Shown piece by piece: positions 15,225 through 23,540 of a stretch of DNA of 32,590 bases. Every line of letters starts with the position of its first letter. The first letter of the stretch is position 1. The DNA is taken from NCBI RefSeq assembly GCF_001894825.1, contig NZ_BCWY01000093.1, positions 1 through 32,590 of the forward strand, written 5' to 3'. A model generated the notes under the pieces. The model saw nothing but the letters and a program-made list of their open reading frames with translations. It did not search any database and was not told the origin of the DNA. Made by a program: the position numbers and the translations under genes. Source of the stretch: Rhodococcus jostii NBRC 16295 (GTDB lineage: Bacteria; Actinomycetota; Actinomycetes; Mycobacteriales; Mycobacteriaceae).

Positions 15225-15974
15225 ATGCCCGAAGGCGACACCGTCTGGCGCACCGCCAACTCGCTGCGCGACGCCCTCCAGGGCAAGGTGCTGACCAGGT
15301 GCGACGTGCGGGTGCCACGCTACGCCACCGTCGACCTGTCCGGCCAGGTCGTCGACGAGGTGGTCAGCCGGGGAAAGCACCTCCTGATCCGGGTCGGCGA
15401 CTACTCCATCCACACCCATCTGAAGATGGAGGGCGCGTGGCACATCTACGCGCCGGACTCGAAGTGGCGGCGGCCGACGTATCAGGCCCGCATCGTGCTG
15501 GCCACCGATGACCGGGTGGCGGTCGGATTCTCGCTGGGCATCACCGAAATCCTGGGGCGTGACGACGAGGAGTGCGCGGTCGGTCACCTCGGCCCCGACC
15601 TGCTGGGGCCGGACTGGGACGCCGACGCGGCGATCCGCAATCTGCGGGCGGCCGGCGAGCAGCCCATCGGCCTGGCCCTCGTCGACCAGCGCAACCTCGC
15701 CGGTCTCGGCAACGTGTACCGAAACGAGGTCTGCTTCCTCCGCGGCGTCCACCCCTGCACTCCGTCGAGTGAGGTCGCCGACCTGCCTGCGCTGGTGACG
15801 CTCGCGCACCGCATGATTCACGCCGACAAGAACAACTCCATCCGCCACCGACCGTGGGTGTACGGGCGCGCCGGAAAGCGTTGCCGCCGTTGCGGGACCG
15901 TGATCGAGGGTCACGACCTCGGTCAGCAGCAGATCTTCTTCTGCACCTACTGCCAACCACCCAGCGGGCGTTAG
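15225..15974 (+). CDS. nei2: Endonuclease VIII-type DNA glycosylase
   Basis: This 249-aa Fpg/Nei glycosylase removes oxidised pyrimidines and cleaves the abasic strand. The catalytic Pro2-Glu3 follow the initiator Met directly (MPEGDTVW), so the ATG must be the start. VSRGKHLLI holds the conserved lysine, HTHLKMEGAW is a family motif, and QRNLAGLGNVYRNE is the helix-two-turn-helix. The C-terminal zinc finger is intact, with two CxxC pairs (CRRC and CTYC). The gene starts 1 nt after the lhr stop, so both are almost certainly co-transcribed. It is the Nei2 type (Rv3297). It overlaps the convergent DUF1353 gene by 4 bp. Confidence 0.95.
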   Translation: MPEGDTVWRTANSLRDALQGKVLTRCDVRVPRYATVDLSGQVVDEVVSRGKHLLIRVGDYSIHTHLKMEGAWHIYAPDSKWRRPTYQARIVLATDDRVAVGFSLGITEILGRDDEECAVGHLGPDLLGPDWDADAAIRNLRAAGEQPIGLALVDQRNLAGLGNVYRNEVCFLRGVHPCTPSSEVADLPALVTLAHRMIHADKNNSIRHRPWVYGRAGKRCRRCGTVIEGHDLGQQQIFFCTYCQPPSGR

Positions 15975-16702
15975 CGCAGTACCGTGGTCGGCGGCCCGAG
16001 CGGCGGCGGCCTGCGCGTGCGTCGGCGGCCGAGGAGCCAGGCGGCACCGTCCGGCACCCACAGCACCGCGGCAGTGGCGATGGTCAGCAGATACGTGGGT
16101 GCGATAACCGGCAGGAGAATGCACCCGAGCAACGCGACGGGAAAGTCCCTGCGCCACAGCAGGGACAGCGCGACCGGCAGCACGAGGAGGAGGGCGGCGA
16201 GGCCGAAGTGCGAGGTCGCCACCGCCCACGGCACTCCCACCACCCAGCACACCATGCCCAGCACCTGATGCGCGATCAGCAGGAACCGGGCGACCTCGGT
16301 GAAGCTCCAGAACCGTCCGACCTCGACGCCGACCCAGAAGATGCGACTGCGGAACGGCCCGACCCCCTCGTCGAGCAGGGCCAGCCGGAACAGTTCGTCC
16401 GCGCGGCGTCGCAGCGCGTTTCCCTCCTGCCCCTGTGCGCTTGCACGTTTGCAGAGGTCGTCGTGCATGATCGCGGGCAGCAACTGACGGCCGTACGGGG
16501 TGAGCAGTCCCTGCAGCGGAGCGGGGATCGACGCGAGATCCGTGCGCAGCAGGCACGGCATCGGCGCGCAACCGGGCACCGCCACCACAGTCTCGCCGTG
16601 GACGTAGACGAACTCGCCGACGAGTTGAAAGAACTTGCGGTCGAGCACCCGCAGCTCGGGTTGCGGGCGAGTCGGATCGTCCGCGGATACCTGGAACGGC
16701 AT
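15971..16702 (-). CDS. DUF1353 domain fused to membrane segments
   Basis: This 243-aa protein has an N-terminal DUF1353 domain (about residues 20-115) with the hallmark TDLASIP (54-60), PYGRQLLPAIMHDDLC (69-84) and the ADELF helix. The family is best known from short phage-associated proteins. Here the domain is followed by three to four hydrophobic helices (about 140-158, 163-184, 187-205 and 204-222) and a basic, Pro-rich tail. The ATG at 16702 has a GAGGT site 4-5 nt upstream that overlaps the TetR stop, so it is the second gene of a TetR operon. Function unknown. The longer in-frame start upstream would run into the TetR gene and is rejected. Confidence 0.8.
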   Translation of the reverse strand: MPFQVSADDPTRPQPELRVLDRKFFQLVGEFVYVHGETVVAVPGCAPMPCLLRTDLASIPAPLQGLLTPYGRQLLPAIMHDDLCKRASAQGQEGNALRRRADELFRLALLDEGVGPFRSRIFWVGVEVGRFWSFTEVARFLLIAHQVLGMVCWVVGVPWAVATSHFGLAALLLVLPVALSLLWRRDFPVALLGCILLPVIAPTYLLTIATAAVLWVPDGAAWLLGRRRTRRPPPLGPPTTVLR

Positions 16703-16709
16703 GCGCACC

Positions 16710-17288
16710 TCACTCGTGGCCGGCCTTGTTTGCCTCCACCACCAGCGTGACGCAATGAGCGACGAATTGCTCGCGTGACGCGGCAACAGTTCCGTCGAGA
16801 TATCCGATGAACAGCGTCGTGAGTGCGCCCACCACACCGATCGCGACGAGTTGCTTCTCCACCTCGTCGTCGACGGCCGAGAGCTGGTCGTGCACCAGTC
16901 CGACGAAGCCGGGCATCAGGTCGATGCCCCGCCTGCTCAGCGCGGGTTCGGACAGCGGTGCGAGCAGCAGCACGCGGCCCATGGCGGGATCGTCGACCAT
17001 CAGTTTCACGAATGCGTCGACGGCGGCCCCGGCGCGTTCCCGGGCGGTCTCCGTGGACGCGACGGCCTGCACGAGCGCGGCCTGCGCCTCGTCGCCCACT
17101 GCCGCGTACACCGAGCGCACGAATTCGTCCCGATCCCGGAACGATTCGTAGAAGTACCGTTCGGTGAGCGATGCGGCACGGCAGACCGCGCGGACGTTCA
17201 CCGCCGGCCCGTCCGGCGCACCGAGCAGCGCGACGCCCGCACGCAGCAGCGAATTCCGCCGTGTTTCCCGCCGGTCCTCCAGCGTCAC
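16710..17288 (-). CDS. TetR-family repressor
   Basis: This 192-aa regulator has an N-terminal TetR HTH (about residues 8-55: RRNSLLRAGVALLG, VRAVCRAASLTERYFYESFRDRDEFVRSVYAAV) and an all-helical ligand domain. The GTG start has a GGAGG about 10 nt upstream. It is divergent from the DUF2236 gene across 55 bp that contain a 42-bp palindrome (17311-17352), the presumed operator. It probably represses the oxygenase and perhaps its own operon with the DUF1353 membrane gene. Ligand unknown; hydrophobic substrates are usual for TetR proteins beside oxidative enzymes. Confidence 0.9.
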   Translation of the reverse strand: MTLEDRRETRRNSLLRAGVALLGAPDGPAVNVRAVCRAASLTERYFYESFRDRDEFVRSVYAAVGDEAQAALVQAVASTETARERAGAAVDAFVKLMVDDPAMGRVLLLAPLSEPALSRRGIDLMPGFVGLVHDQLSAVDDEVEKQLVAIGVVGALTTLFIGYLDGTVAASREQFVAHCVTLVVEANKAGHE

Positions 17289-17310
17289 TCTCTTCGCGCC
17301 TCCATCCTTG

Positions 17311-17352
17311 ACTACGCGTGTTGTCAGATCCTAGTCTGACAACGTGCGTAGT
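17311..17352. promoter_or_regulatory. 42-bp palindromic TetR operator
   Basis: Outer arms ACTACGC/GCGTAGT (7 bp) and inner arms GTTGTCAGA/TCTGACAAC (9 bp) are perfect, separated by 2 mismatched positions on each side, around a 6-nt centre. The repeat covers the -10 box (17332-17337), the predicted start of transcription and the first three codons of the DUF2236 gene. Bound repressor would therefore block RNA polymerase directly. The length could accept two TetR dimers. Confidence 0.75.
17332..17337 (+). promoter_or_regulatory. -10 box TAGTCT for leaderless DUF2236 gene
   Basis: TAGTCT, 6 nt, then the GTG at 17344. There is no Shine-Dalgarno sequence. The box is embedded in the right half of the palindrome. 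Confidence 0.55.
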
Positions 17353-18303
17353 CACTTGAACGCGGACGGCACGCCCGTCCCGGCCTCCGACCCCGTCCCC
17401 CTCGGCCCCGACTCGTTGACCTGGAAGTACTTCGGCGACTGGCGCGGAATGCTTCAAGGCGTCTGGGCCGGGTCGATGCAGAACATGCATCCCGGACTCG
17501 GCGCGGGCGTCGAGGAACACTCCCGGTTCTTCGACGAGCGGTGGGAACGGCTCTACCGGTCGCTGTACCCGATCGGCGGTGTCGTCTTCGACGGCGACCG
17601 CGCCCAGCAGACCGCCGAGCAGGTGCGTGGGTACCACGACGACATCAAGGGGATCGACAAACACGGCCGCCGGTATCACGCCCTCGATCCCGACACGTTC
17701 TACTGGGCGCACGCCACGTTCTTCATGGGTACCGTCCTCACGGGCGACAACTTCATGGGTGGCCTCACCGAAGACCAGAAGCGCCGGCTGTTCACCGAGC
17801 ACATCCAGTGGTACCGCCTCTACGGAATGAGCATGCGGCCCGTCCCGGAAACCTGGGAGGCGTTCCAGGAGTACTGGGAACACATGTGCCGCAACGTCCT
17901 CGAGGACAACAAGGCCACCCGGGACGTCCTCGACCTGTCCGGACTCGGCGTGCCCCCGTTCCTGACCTGGCTACCCGGCCCGATCTGGGCGGTCCTCCGC
18001 ATCCCGGTGGCGAAGGGTTTCGTGTGGCTGACGGTCGGCATGTACGACCAACCGGTCCGCGACCTCCTCGGCTTTCGTTGGACCAGGCGCGACGAGCGCC
18101 TGCACACCCTCGCCGGTCGCGCCGTCGACGCCGTCTTCCGCCTCGTCCCGTGGCGGTACCGCTATCACCCCCGCGCCCGCGCCGGCTGGGACCGTGAGAC
18201 CGGACGCGCCCCGGCGCAGGCGCCGCTCGTCCACACGCCGCGACGCAATCTTCCGCCGGTCGAACGGCGCGACGACCCCCAGCACTACAGTCCGAAGGTC
18301 TGA
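17344..18303 (+). CDS. DUF2236 (MpaB-like) oxygenase
   Basis: This 319-aa protein belongs to the DUF2236 family, which includes fungal MpaB and rubber-cleaving Lcp, haem-dependent oxygenases. Landmarks are the early GDWRGML...G..M.NMHPGLGAGV..HS.F, RLYRS, the YHDDIKGID histidine motif (candidate haem-region residues), WAHATFF and the PFLTWLPGPIW segment. The C-terminal third is Arg-rich and has weak hydrophobic helices, so a peripheral membrane location is possible. Substrate unknown. The GTG start is fixed by the -10 box and the operator. It is controlled by the divergent TetR gene and followed by about 64 bp without a confident gene. Confidence 0.88.
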   Translation: MRSHLNADGTPVPASDPVPLGPDSLTWKYFGDWRGMLQGVWAGSMQNMHPGLGAGVEEHSRFFDERWERLYRSLYPIGGVVFDGDRAQQTAEQVRGYHDDIKGIDKHGRRYHALDPDTFYWAHATFFMGTVLTGDNFMGGLTEDQKRRLFTEHIQWYRLYGMSMRPVPETWEAFQEYWEHMCRNVLEDNKATRDVLDLSGLGVPPFLTWLPGPIWAVLRIPVAKGFVWLTVGMYDQPVRDLLGFRWTRRDERLHTLAGRAVDAVFRLVPWRYRYHPRARAGWDRETGRAPAQAPLVHTPRRNLPPVERRDDPQHYSPKV

Positions 18304-18367
18304 CTTCCCAGGGAGCTCACAGCCAACGCCCACACTGCTCACGGGTTCCGGGACGATCCTCGATCCC

Positions 18368-18460
18368 ATGGAATTCATCGCTGTTTCAGCTCTCCTCGTC
18401 ATGGCGGTCTCCGGGGTCGTCGCCGCGCACGCGCCGAAATCGCTCGTCCACACTCGCTGA
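18368..18460 (+). CDS. Possible 30-aa membrane peptide
   Basis: The frame encodes 30 residues: a single hydrophobic helix (FIAVSALLVMAVSGVVAA) with a basic tail (HAPKSLVHTR). Third positions are strongly C/G-biased. GATCCT at 18355-18360, 7 nt before the ATG, is a weak leaderless -10 candidate. It lies alone between the oxygenase and the next membrane protein gene. It is too short to be sure; a non-coding spacer is the alternative. Confidence 0.3.
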   Translation: MEFIAVSALLVMAVSGVVAAHAPKSLVHTR

Positions 18461-18475
18461 CCGCACACGCGTGGA

Positions 18476-19024
18476 ATGCTCGGGAGCATGGAGTGGGACC
18501 TTCCGAAGCTCTTCAATCGCCCCGCGCAGGTGACCGACGCCCCGGTCGGCAACGAGCGTGCCGCCCGGCGCATCAGCGCCTACATCTACGGCAACATCCT
18601 CGTCCTCGCCGCGCTGATCCCCGTCACCAAATCGCAGGAAACGGTCGGCATCGCGATCGTCGTCGGAGCGGCACTGTCGACGTTCCTCGCGCACGTGTTC
18701 GCCGAGTCCGTCGGCCAGACGCTGCGGCTCGACCGCACCCTCACCCGGGGCGAACGCGCCGGGGAACTCCGGGACGGCCTCCCCATCCTCACGTCGGCCG
18801 TCTTCCCCAGCGTCATCCTGTGCACCGCGCTGATCGGCTGGCTGGAGCCCAGGACCGCGCAGTTGATCGCCGAATTGGTGATGATCGCCCGGATCGCGTC
18901 GATCAGTTACGTGATCAGCCGTCTCCGCCGCGAAAAGGTCACGTCCGGCACCCACTGGGCGGCGTTCGGCCTCGGCGTGGTCGCGGCGATCATCGTGGTC
19001 ATCAAGGTATTTCTGACACACTGA
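18476..19024 (+). CDS. Integral membrane protein, unknown function
   Basis: This 182-aa protein contains about four hydrophobic segments (roughly residues 35-52, 55-75, 105-125 and 160-180) separated by charged loops. The motif AARRISAYIYGNILVLAALIP opens the first span and HVFAESVGQTLRLDR follows the second. I recognise the general actinobacterial type but no functional family. The start is uncertain: the ATG at 18476 is used, the ATG at 18488 is equally possible, and neither has a convincing ribosome site. Its end overlaps the convergent glpD by 23 bp (19002-19024). Confidence 0.7.
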   Translation: MLGSMEWDLPKLFNRPAQVTDAPVGNERAARRISAYIYGNILVLAALIPVTKSQETVGIAIVVGAALSTFLAHVFAESVGQTLRLDRTLTRGERAGELRDGLPILTSAVFPSVILCTALIGWLEPRTAQLIAELVMIARIASISYVISRLRREKVTSGTHWAAFGLGVVAAIIVVIKVFLTH

Positions 19025-20744
19025 CCGGTGGTTCGAGCAGTTCGATCCGCGATTCCGGAGCCGCCGCCCGCAACGCGTCGGCGGACAGGTCGTCCGGTTG
19101 CGCCTGCGACTGCACCTCCGCCTCCACCCGCGCCTGGTAGGTCTTCACCTCACGGTCGACGTCGTCGGCGTCCCAGCCGAGGACCGGAGCCACCAGCTGC
19201 GCCACCTGCTCGGCGCAGTTCACACCCCGATGCGAGTATTCGATCGCGATGCGGGTGCGCCGGGCGAGGATGTCGTCGAGATGCAGCGCACCCTCCGCCG
19301 CCGCCGCGTACACGACCTCCACCTGCAGGTAGGCGGGTGCGTCCGTGATGGGCTGGAGAAGTTCCGGCTTGTCGGACGCCAGGTCGAGCACCTCGCCGAT
19401 GAGGGAGCCGAAGCGGTCCAGCAGATGCTTGACGCGGTACGGGTGCAGCCCATACAGCTGGCCGAGGTGGACGGTCTGGTTGACCAGCGCGAAGTAGCCG
19501 TCCGCCCCCACGAGCGGCACCTTCTCGGTGATGGACGGCGCCATCCGCGCCGGGATGTCCTCGGCCGCGAGATCCACGGCGTCCTCGGCCATCACACGGT
19601 AGGTGGTGTACTTGCCGCCGGCGATGGCGACGAGACCCGGTGCGACACGCGCGACGGCGTGTTCGCGCGACAGCTTGGACGTCTCGTCGCTCTCCCCCGC
19701 GAGCAGCGGACGCAGGCCCGCGTAGACGCCGTCGATGTCGTCGTGGGTCAGCGACGTCACCAGCACCTTGTTGACGTGACCGAGGATGTAGTCGATGTCG
19801 GCCTTGGTGGCCGCCGGGTGCGCGAGGTCGAGGTTCCAGTCCGTGTCGGTGGTGCCGATGATCCAGTGACTGCCCCACGGGATCACGAACAGCACCGACT
19901 TCTCGGTGCGGAGGATGATCGCGGCGTCGCTGACGATCCGGTCGCGCGGCACCACGATGTGGACGCCCTTGGACGCGCGGACGCGGAATCGGCCGCGTTG
20001 CCGCGACAGCGCCTGGATCTCGTCGGTCCACACGCCCGTCGCGTTGATGACGACGTGCGCCTTCACGTCCGCGGTGCGGCCGTCCTCACAGTCCCGCACG
20101 CGCACCCCGGACACCCGGTCCGCTTCCCGGAGGAAACCGACCACCTGCGTCGACGTCCGCACGACGGCCCCGTAGTGGGCGGCGGTGCGGGCGACGGTCA
20201 TGGTGTGCCGAGCGTCGTCGACCACGGTGTCGTAGTACTGGATGCCGCCGGTCAGCGAGTTGCGCTTGAGCCCCGGCGCCATCCGCAGCGCACCCGCGCG
20301 GGTCAGATGCTTCTGCGGCGGAACCGATTTGGCGCCGCCCATCCGGTCGTAGAGGAAGATGCCGGCGGCCATGTAAGGGCGCTCCCACAGCCGGTGCGTG
20401 ATCGGGAACAGGAACTTGAGCGGCTTCACCAGGTGCGGCGCGAGGGTGGTCAGCGACAGTTCCCGTTCGCGCAGCGCCTCCCGGACCAAACCGAACTCGA
20501 GCTGTTCGAGATAGCGCAGGCCGCCGTGGAACATCTTCGACGAGCGACTCGACGTTCCCGACGCGTAATCGCGCGCCTCCACCAACGCCACCTTCAGCCC
20601 GCGGGTGGCCGCGTCGAGCGCCGCACCGGCCCCGACCACACCGCCGCCGATCACGACCACGTCGAACTGTTCGGTCTGCAGTTCGTCCCATGCGGCATCG
20701 CGCTGCCGGGGACCGAGGAACTGCACACCTGGCTGACTACTCAA
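19002..20744 (-). CDS. glpD: Glycerol-3-phosphate dehydrogenase
   Basis: This 580-aa FAD enzyme oxidises glycerol 3-phosphate to dihydroxyacetone phosphate and passes electrons to the quinone pool at the inner face of the membrane. Landmarks are the FAD motif VVVIGGGVVGAGAALDAATRG, SSRSSKMFHGGLRYLE, GVHIVVPR, the WIIGTTDTDWN strand and AGGKYTTYRVMAEDAVD. The C-terminal helical domain is complete, and length is normal for GlpD2 (Rv3302c). The start is a TTG with AGGAG 6 nt upstream, clearly better than the in-frame GTG seven codons later. It is divergent from glpK across 50 bp, so one control region probably serves both. Confidence 0.95.
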   Translation of the reverse strand: MSSQPGVQFLGPRQRDAAWDELQTEQFDVVVIGGGVVGAGAALDAATRGLKVALVEARDYASGTSSRSSKMFHGGLRYLEQLEFGLVREALRERELSLTTLAPHLVKPLKFLFPITHRLWERPYMAAGIFLYDRMGGAKSVPPQKHLTRAGALRMAPGLKRNSLTGGIQYYDTVVDDARHTMTVARTAAHYGAVVRTSTQVVGFLREADRVSGVRVRDCEDGRTADVKAHVVINATGVWTDEIQALSRQRGRFRVRASKGVHIVVPRDRIVSDAAIILRTEKSVLFVIPWGSHWIIGTTDTDWNLDLAHPAATKADIDYILGHVNKVLVTSLTHDDIDGVYAGLRPLLAGESDETSKLSREHAVARVAPGLVAIAGGKYTTYRVMAEDAVDLAAEDIPARMAPSITEKVPLVGADGYFALVNQTVHLGQLYGLHPYRVKHLLDRFGSLIGEVLDLASDKPELLQPITDAPAYLQVEVVYAAAAEGALHLDDILARRTRIAIEYSHRGVNCAEQVAQLVAPVLGWDADDVDREVKTYQARVEAEVQSQAQPDDLSADALRAAAPESRIELLEPPVSVSEIP

Positions 20745-20750
20745 CTCGGG

Positions 20751-20755
20751 CTCCT
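20751..20755 (-). promoter_or_regulatory. Ribosome binding site deciding the TTG start of glpD
   Basis: Minus-strand AGGAG with a 6-nt spacer to the TTG at 20744. It makes this one of the few unit-leading genes here with a leader. Confidence 0.7.
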
Positions 20756-20780
20756 GTGAGATGACGACGGATTCATGCCC

Positions 20781-20793
20781 AGGCTAGTAGCTT
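20781..20793. promoter_or_regulatory. Divergent -10 boxes of glpD and glpK
   Basis: Minus-strand TAGCCT (20786-20781) could start a leader of about 30 nt for glpD. Plus-strand TAGCTT (20788-20793) lies 7 nt before a GTG at 20801 in glpK, and TAGTAG overlaps both. The two promoters would share the same few bases. The assignment is by pattern only. Confidence 0.35.
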
Positions 20794-20794
20794 C

Positions 20795-22288
20795 ATGCGT
20801 GTGATTCAGTACATCGCCGCGATAGACCAGGGCACCACCTCCAGCCGCTGCATGATCTTCGATCACGACGGAGCCGTGGTCAGCGTCGCCCAGAAGGAAC
20901 ACGACCAGTTCTTTCCGCGCGCGGGCTGGGTGGAACACGACCCGAAGCAGCTGTGGATCAACACCCGCGAGGTCGTGGCGTCTGCGCTCGCGAAGGCCGA
21001 TCTCACCAAGCGCGACATCGCGGCGATCGGCATCACCAATCAGCGCGAGACGGCGGTCGTGTGGGACCGGAACACCGGAGAACCCGTGTACAACGCGATC
21101 GTCTGGCAGGACACGCGCACCGACGAATTGTGCACGCAACTCGGCGGCGACGAGGGTCCGGGCCGTTACCAGAAGCGCACCGGTCTGCCACTGTCCACGT
21201 ATTTCTCGGGACCGAAGGTCCGCTGGATCCTCGACAACGTCGACGGGGCACGCGAGAAGGCGGACGCGGGGGAACTCTGCTTCGGCACGATCGACAGCTG
21301 GATTCTGTGGCACATCACCGAGGGCACCCACGTGACGGATGTCACCAACGCCTCGCGCACCCTGCTGATGAATCTCGAGACGCTCGACTGGGATCCGGAG
21401 ATCTGCGCCGATTTCGGCATCCCGATGTCGATGCTGCCGGAGATCCGCAGCTCCTCCGAGATCTACGGCGTCGGACGCGAGCGCGGAACACTGCCGGGGG
21501 TGCCCGTGGCGGGAATCCTCGGCGACCAGCAGGCCGCGACGTTCGGGCAGGCCTGCCTGTCGGAAGGCGAAGCGAAGAACACGTACGGGACGGGGAACTT
21601 CCTGCTGCTCAACACGGGGACCACTCCCGTGCACAGCAAGCACGGACTCCTCACCACCGTCTGCTACAAGATCGGTGACGCGCCCGCCGTCTACGCGCTG
21701 GAGGGGTCCGTGGCCGTCACCGGCTCGCTGGTGCAGTGGCTGCGCGACAATCTGGGAATCATCCAGTCGGCCAAGGACATCGAGGATCTGGCGAAGTCGG
21801 TCGAGGACAACGGCGGCGCCTACTTCGTGCCCGCGTTCTCCGGGTTGTTCGCACCTCGCTGGCGGCCCGACGCACGCGGGGCCATCGTCGGGCTCACCCG
21901 GTTCGTGAACAAGGGCCACCTCGCCCGGGCGGCGCTCGAGGCCACCGCGTACCAGACCCGCGAGGTAATCGAGGCGATGCGCGCCGACTCCGGTGTCGCA
22001 CTCGCGTCCCTCAAGGTGGACGGCGGCATGGTCGTCAACGAGACCCTCATGCAATTCCAGTCCGACATCCTCGGGGTGCCCGTCATCCGCCCCGTCGTCA
22101 ACGAGACGACAGCGCTGGGCGCGGCCTATGCCGCCGGTCTGGCCGTCGGCTTCTGGGAGAGCGAGGACGACATCCGCGCGAACTGGGCCGTCGACAAGAC
22201 CTGGGAGCCGGCGATGGACGACGCCGAGTCCACCCGGCTCTACGCCGAGTGGAACAAGGCCGTCGAACGGACCTACGACTGGGCGTGA
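20795..22288 (+). CDS. glpK: Glycerol kinase
   Basis: This FGGY-family kinase (497 aa from the ATG at 20795) phosphorylates glycerol, feeding the divergent glpD. Landmarks are AAIDQGTTSSR at the N-terminus, the RAGWVEHDP signature, NQRETAVVWDR, WQDTRTD, the GTIDSWILWHITEG motif, GILGDQQAA with the catalytic Asp, GTGNFLLLNTG and the C-terminal KVDGGMVVNE.LMQFQSDIL signature. All expected motifs are present. The GTG at 20801 is an alternative start favoured by the leaderless -10 spacing. The gene overlaps the convergent aminotransferase by 16 bp. M. tuberculosis, as I recall, has no glpK next to glpD2. Confidence 0.95.
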   Translation: MRVIQYIAAIDQGTTSSRCMIFDHDGAVVSVAQKEHDQFFPRAGWVEHDPKQLWINTREVVASALAKADLTKRDIAAIGITNQRETAVVWDRNTGEPVYNAIVWQDTRTDELCTQLGGDEGPGRYQKRTGLPLSTYFSGPKVRWILDNVDGAREKADAGELCFGTIDSWILWHITEGTHVTDVTNASRTLLMNLETLDWDPEICADFGIPMSMLPEIRSSSEIYGVGRERGTLPGVPVAGILGDQQAATFGQACLSEGEAKNTYGTGNFLLLNTGTTPVHSKHGLLTTVCYKIGDAPAVYALEGSVAVTGSLVQWLRDNLGIIQSAKDIEDLAKSVEDNGGAYFVPAFSGLFAPRWRPDARGAIVGLTRFVNKGHLARAALEATAYQTREVIEAMRADSGVALASLKVDGGMVVNETLMQFQSDILGVPVIRPVVNETTALGAAYAAGLAVGFWESEDDIRANWAVDKTWEPAMDDAESTRLYAEWNKAVERTYDWA

Positions 22289-23457
22289 TCGGCGTAGGCG
22301 GCGCCGAGTCTCGTCGCCGCATCCGTCAACGTGTCCTCCGAGCAGGTCGCAAAGCACAGCCGCACAGCGCTGCGGTGCCCCGCCGCGACGCCGAACGCGG
22401 ATCCGGGGACGAAGGCCACACCGTGGTCCACGGCGGTCTGCAGCAGCGCCGCGGTGTCGAGGCCCGGGTCGGCGAACTCGGTCCAGCAGAACATCCCGCC
22501 GACCGCGGAGGACACGTCGACCCGGTCGCCGAACGCCCCGGAGACCCCGTCCGCGAGCGCGCGGGCACGGGACCCGTAGCGGGCGCGCAGCATCTCGAGA
22601 TGCAGGTCCAGCCACGGTTCGTCGGACAGCAGCCCGGCGGCGATCTGGTGCGTCAGTGACGAACCGCAGAGGTCGGCGCCCTGCTTGAGCAGTTCGACGG
22701 CCTCGCACACCCGCCGGTCGCCGTGCAGCCACCCGACCCGGAGGGCGGGCGCCAGGATCTTCGAGGCGCTGGACAGCCGGATCACCCGGTCCGACAGCGC
22801 CGCCACGGGCGCCGGCGGCGGACCGTCGAAGAAGAGCTCACCGTACGGGTCATCCTCGATCACCCAGAAGCCGTACCGGTCGGCCAGTGCGGCGAGGTGT
22901 TCCCGGCGGCCACGTGCCAGGACGACGCCGCGCGGATTGTGGAAGTTGCTCACGGTGTGGACCACGGCGGGTCGCAGCCCGTCCGCGAGCAGACCCTCCA
23001 GTACCGCGGTGTCCATGCCGTCGGCGTCGAGCGGGACGGATCGGACGTCGGCCTCCGCCGCCCGGAACACCTGCAGTGCGCCGGTGTAGGCGGGTTCCTC
23101 GACGATCACGACGTCGCCGGGGTCGAGGAGCACCTGCGCCAGGAGGCTCAGGGCCTGCTGCGAACCGTGGGTGACGACGACGTCGGCGGCACCCAGCGGT
23201 CTGCCGATCCTGGCGCCCTCCCGCGCGGCGAGCACGTCGCGGAGCCGGCGCAGCCCCGTGGTCTCGCCGTACTGGACGGACGCCGGGTCCGCGAGCGCGA
23301 GTTCGGCTTCCTTCCGGATGCGTTCCCGCGGAATGAATTCGGGGTCGGGCAGCCCGCCGGCGAGGCTGACGACGTCGGGCCGGGCGGTGAGGGTGAGGAG
23401 GTCACGGATGGCGGAGCTGTGCAGCCCCTCCATACGGCGGGCAAGCAAGTGCGGCAT
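22273..23457 (-). CDS. LysN-like class I/II aminotransferase
   Basis: This 394-aa PLP aminotransferase resembles Thermus LysN (2-aminoadipate aminotransferase) and its multisubstrate relatives. It opens with SSAIRDLLTLTARPDVVSL, then SLAGGLPDPE. PLP landmarks are GSQQAL (98-103), SNFHNPRG with Asn174, EDDPYGE (201-207) and Lys233 in SSASK, followed by Arg240. Ser15 and Arg18 align with Ser20 and Arg23 of Thermus LysN, which bind the side-chain carboxylate of 2-aminoadipate. No GntR HTH is attached, so it is not a full MocR protein. The ATG has GGGAG 6 nt upstream. It could supply the missing 2-aminoadipate to 2-oxoadipate step of lysine breakdown; aromatic or branched-chain amino acids are alternatives. 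Confidence 0.85.
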   Translation of the reverse strand: MPHLLARRMEGLHSSAIRDLLTLTARPDVVSLAGGLPDPEFIPRERIRKEAELALADPASVQYGETTGLRRLRDVLAAREGARIGRPLGAADVVVTHGSQQALSLLAQVLLDPGDVVIVEEPAYTGALQVFRAAEADVRSVPLDADGMDTAVLEGLLADGLRPAVVHTVSNFHNPRGVVLARGRREHLAALADRYGFWVIEDDPYGELFFDGPPPAPVAALSDRVIRLSSASKILAPALRVGWLHGDRRVCEAVELLKQGADLCGSSLTHQIAAGLLSDEPWLDLHLEMLRARYGSRARALADGVSGAFGDRVDVSSAVGGMFCWTEFADPGLDTAALLQTAVDHGVAFVPGSAFGVAAGHRSAVRLCFATCSEDTLTDAATRLGAAYADHAQS

Positions 23458-23540
23458 GTACGACTCCCAGGAGGCACGTCGAAGCAGAGGTCAGGTGAGG
23501 AACACCCTGTCCGTCCTGGGTCTACGGGGCGGGAGAGCGC

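Noticed and set aside
12578..15286. Open frame of about 900 codons on the minus strand
   Set aside because: It lies antisense to lhr and nei2, has low-complexity Arg/Gly/Ala translation and no recognisable domain; long antisense frames are usual in high-GC genes.
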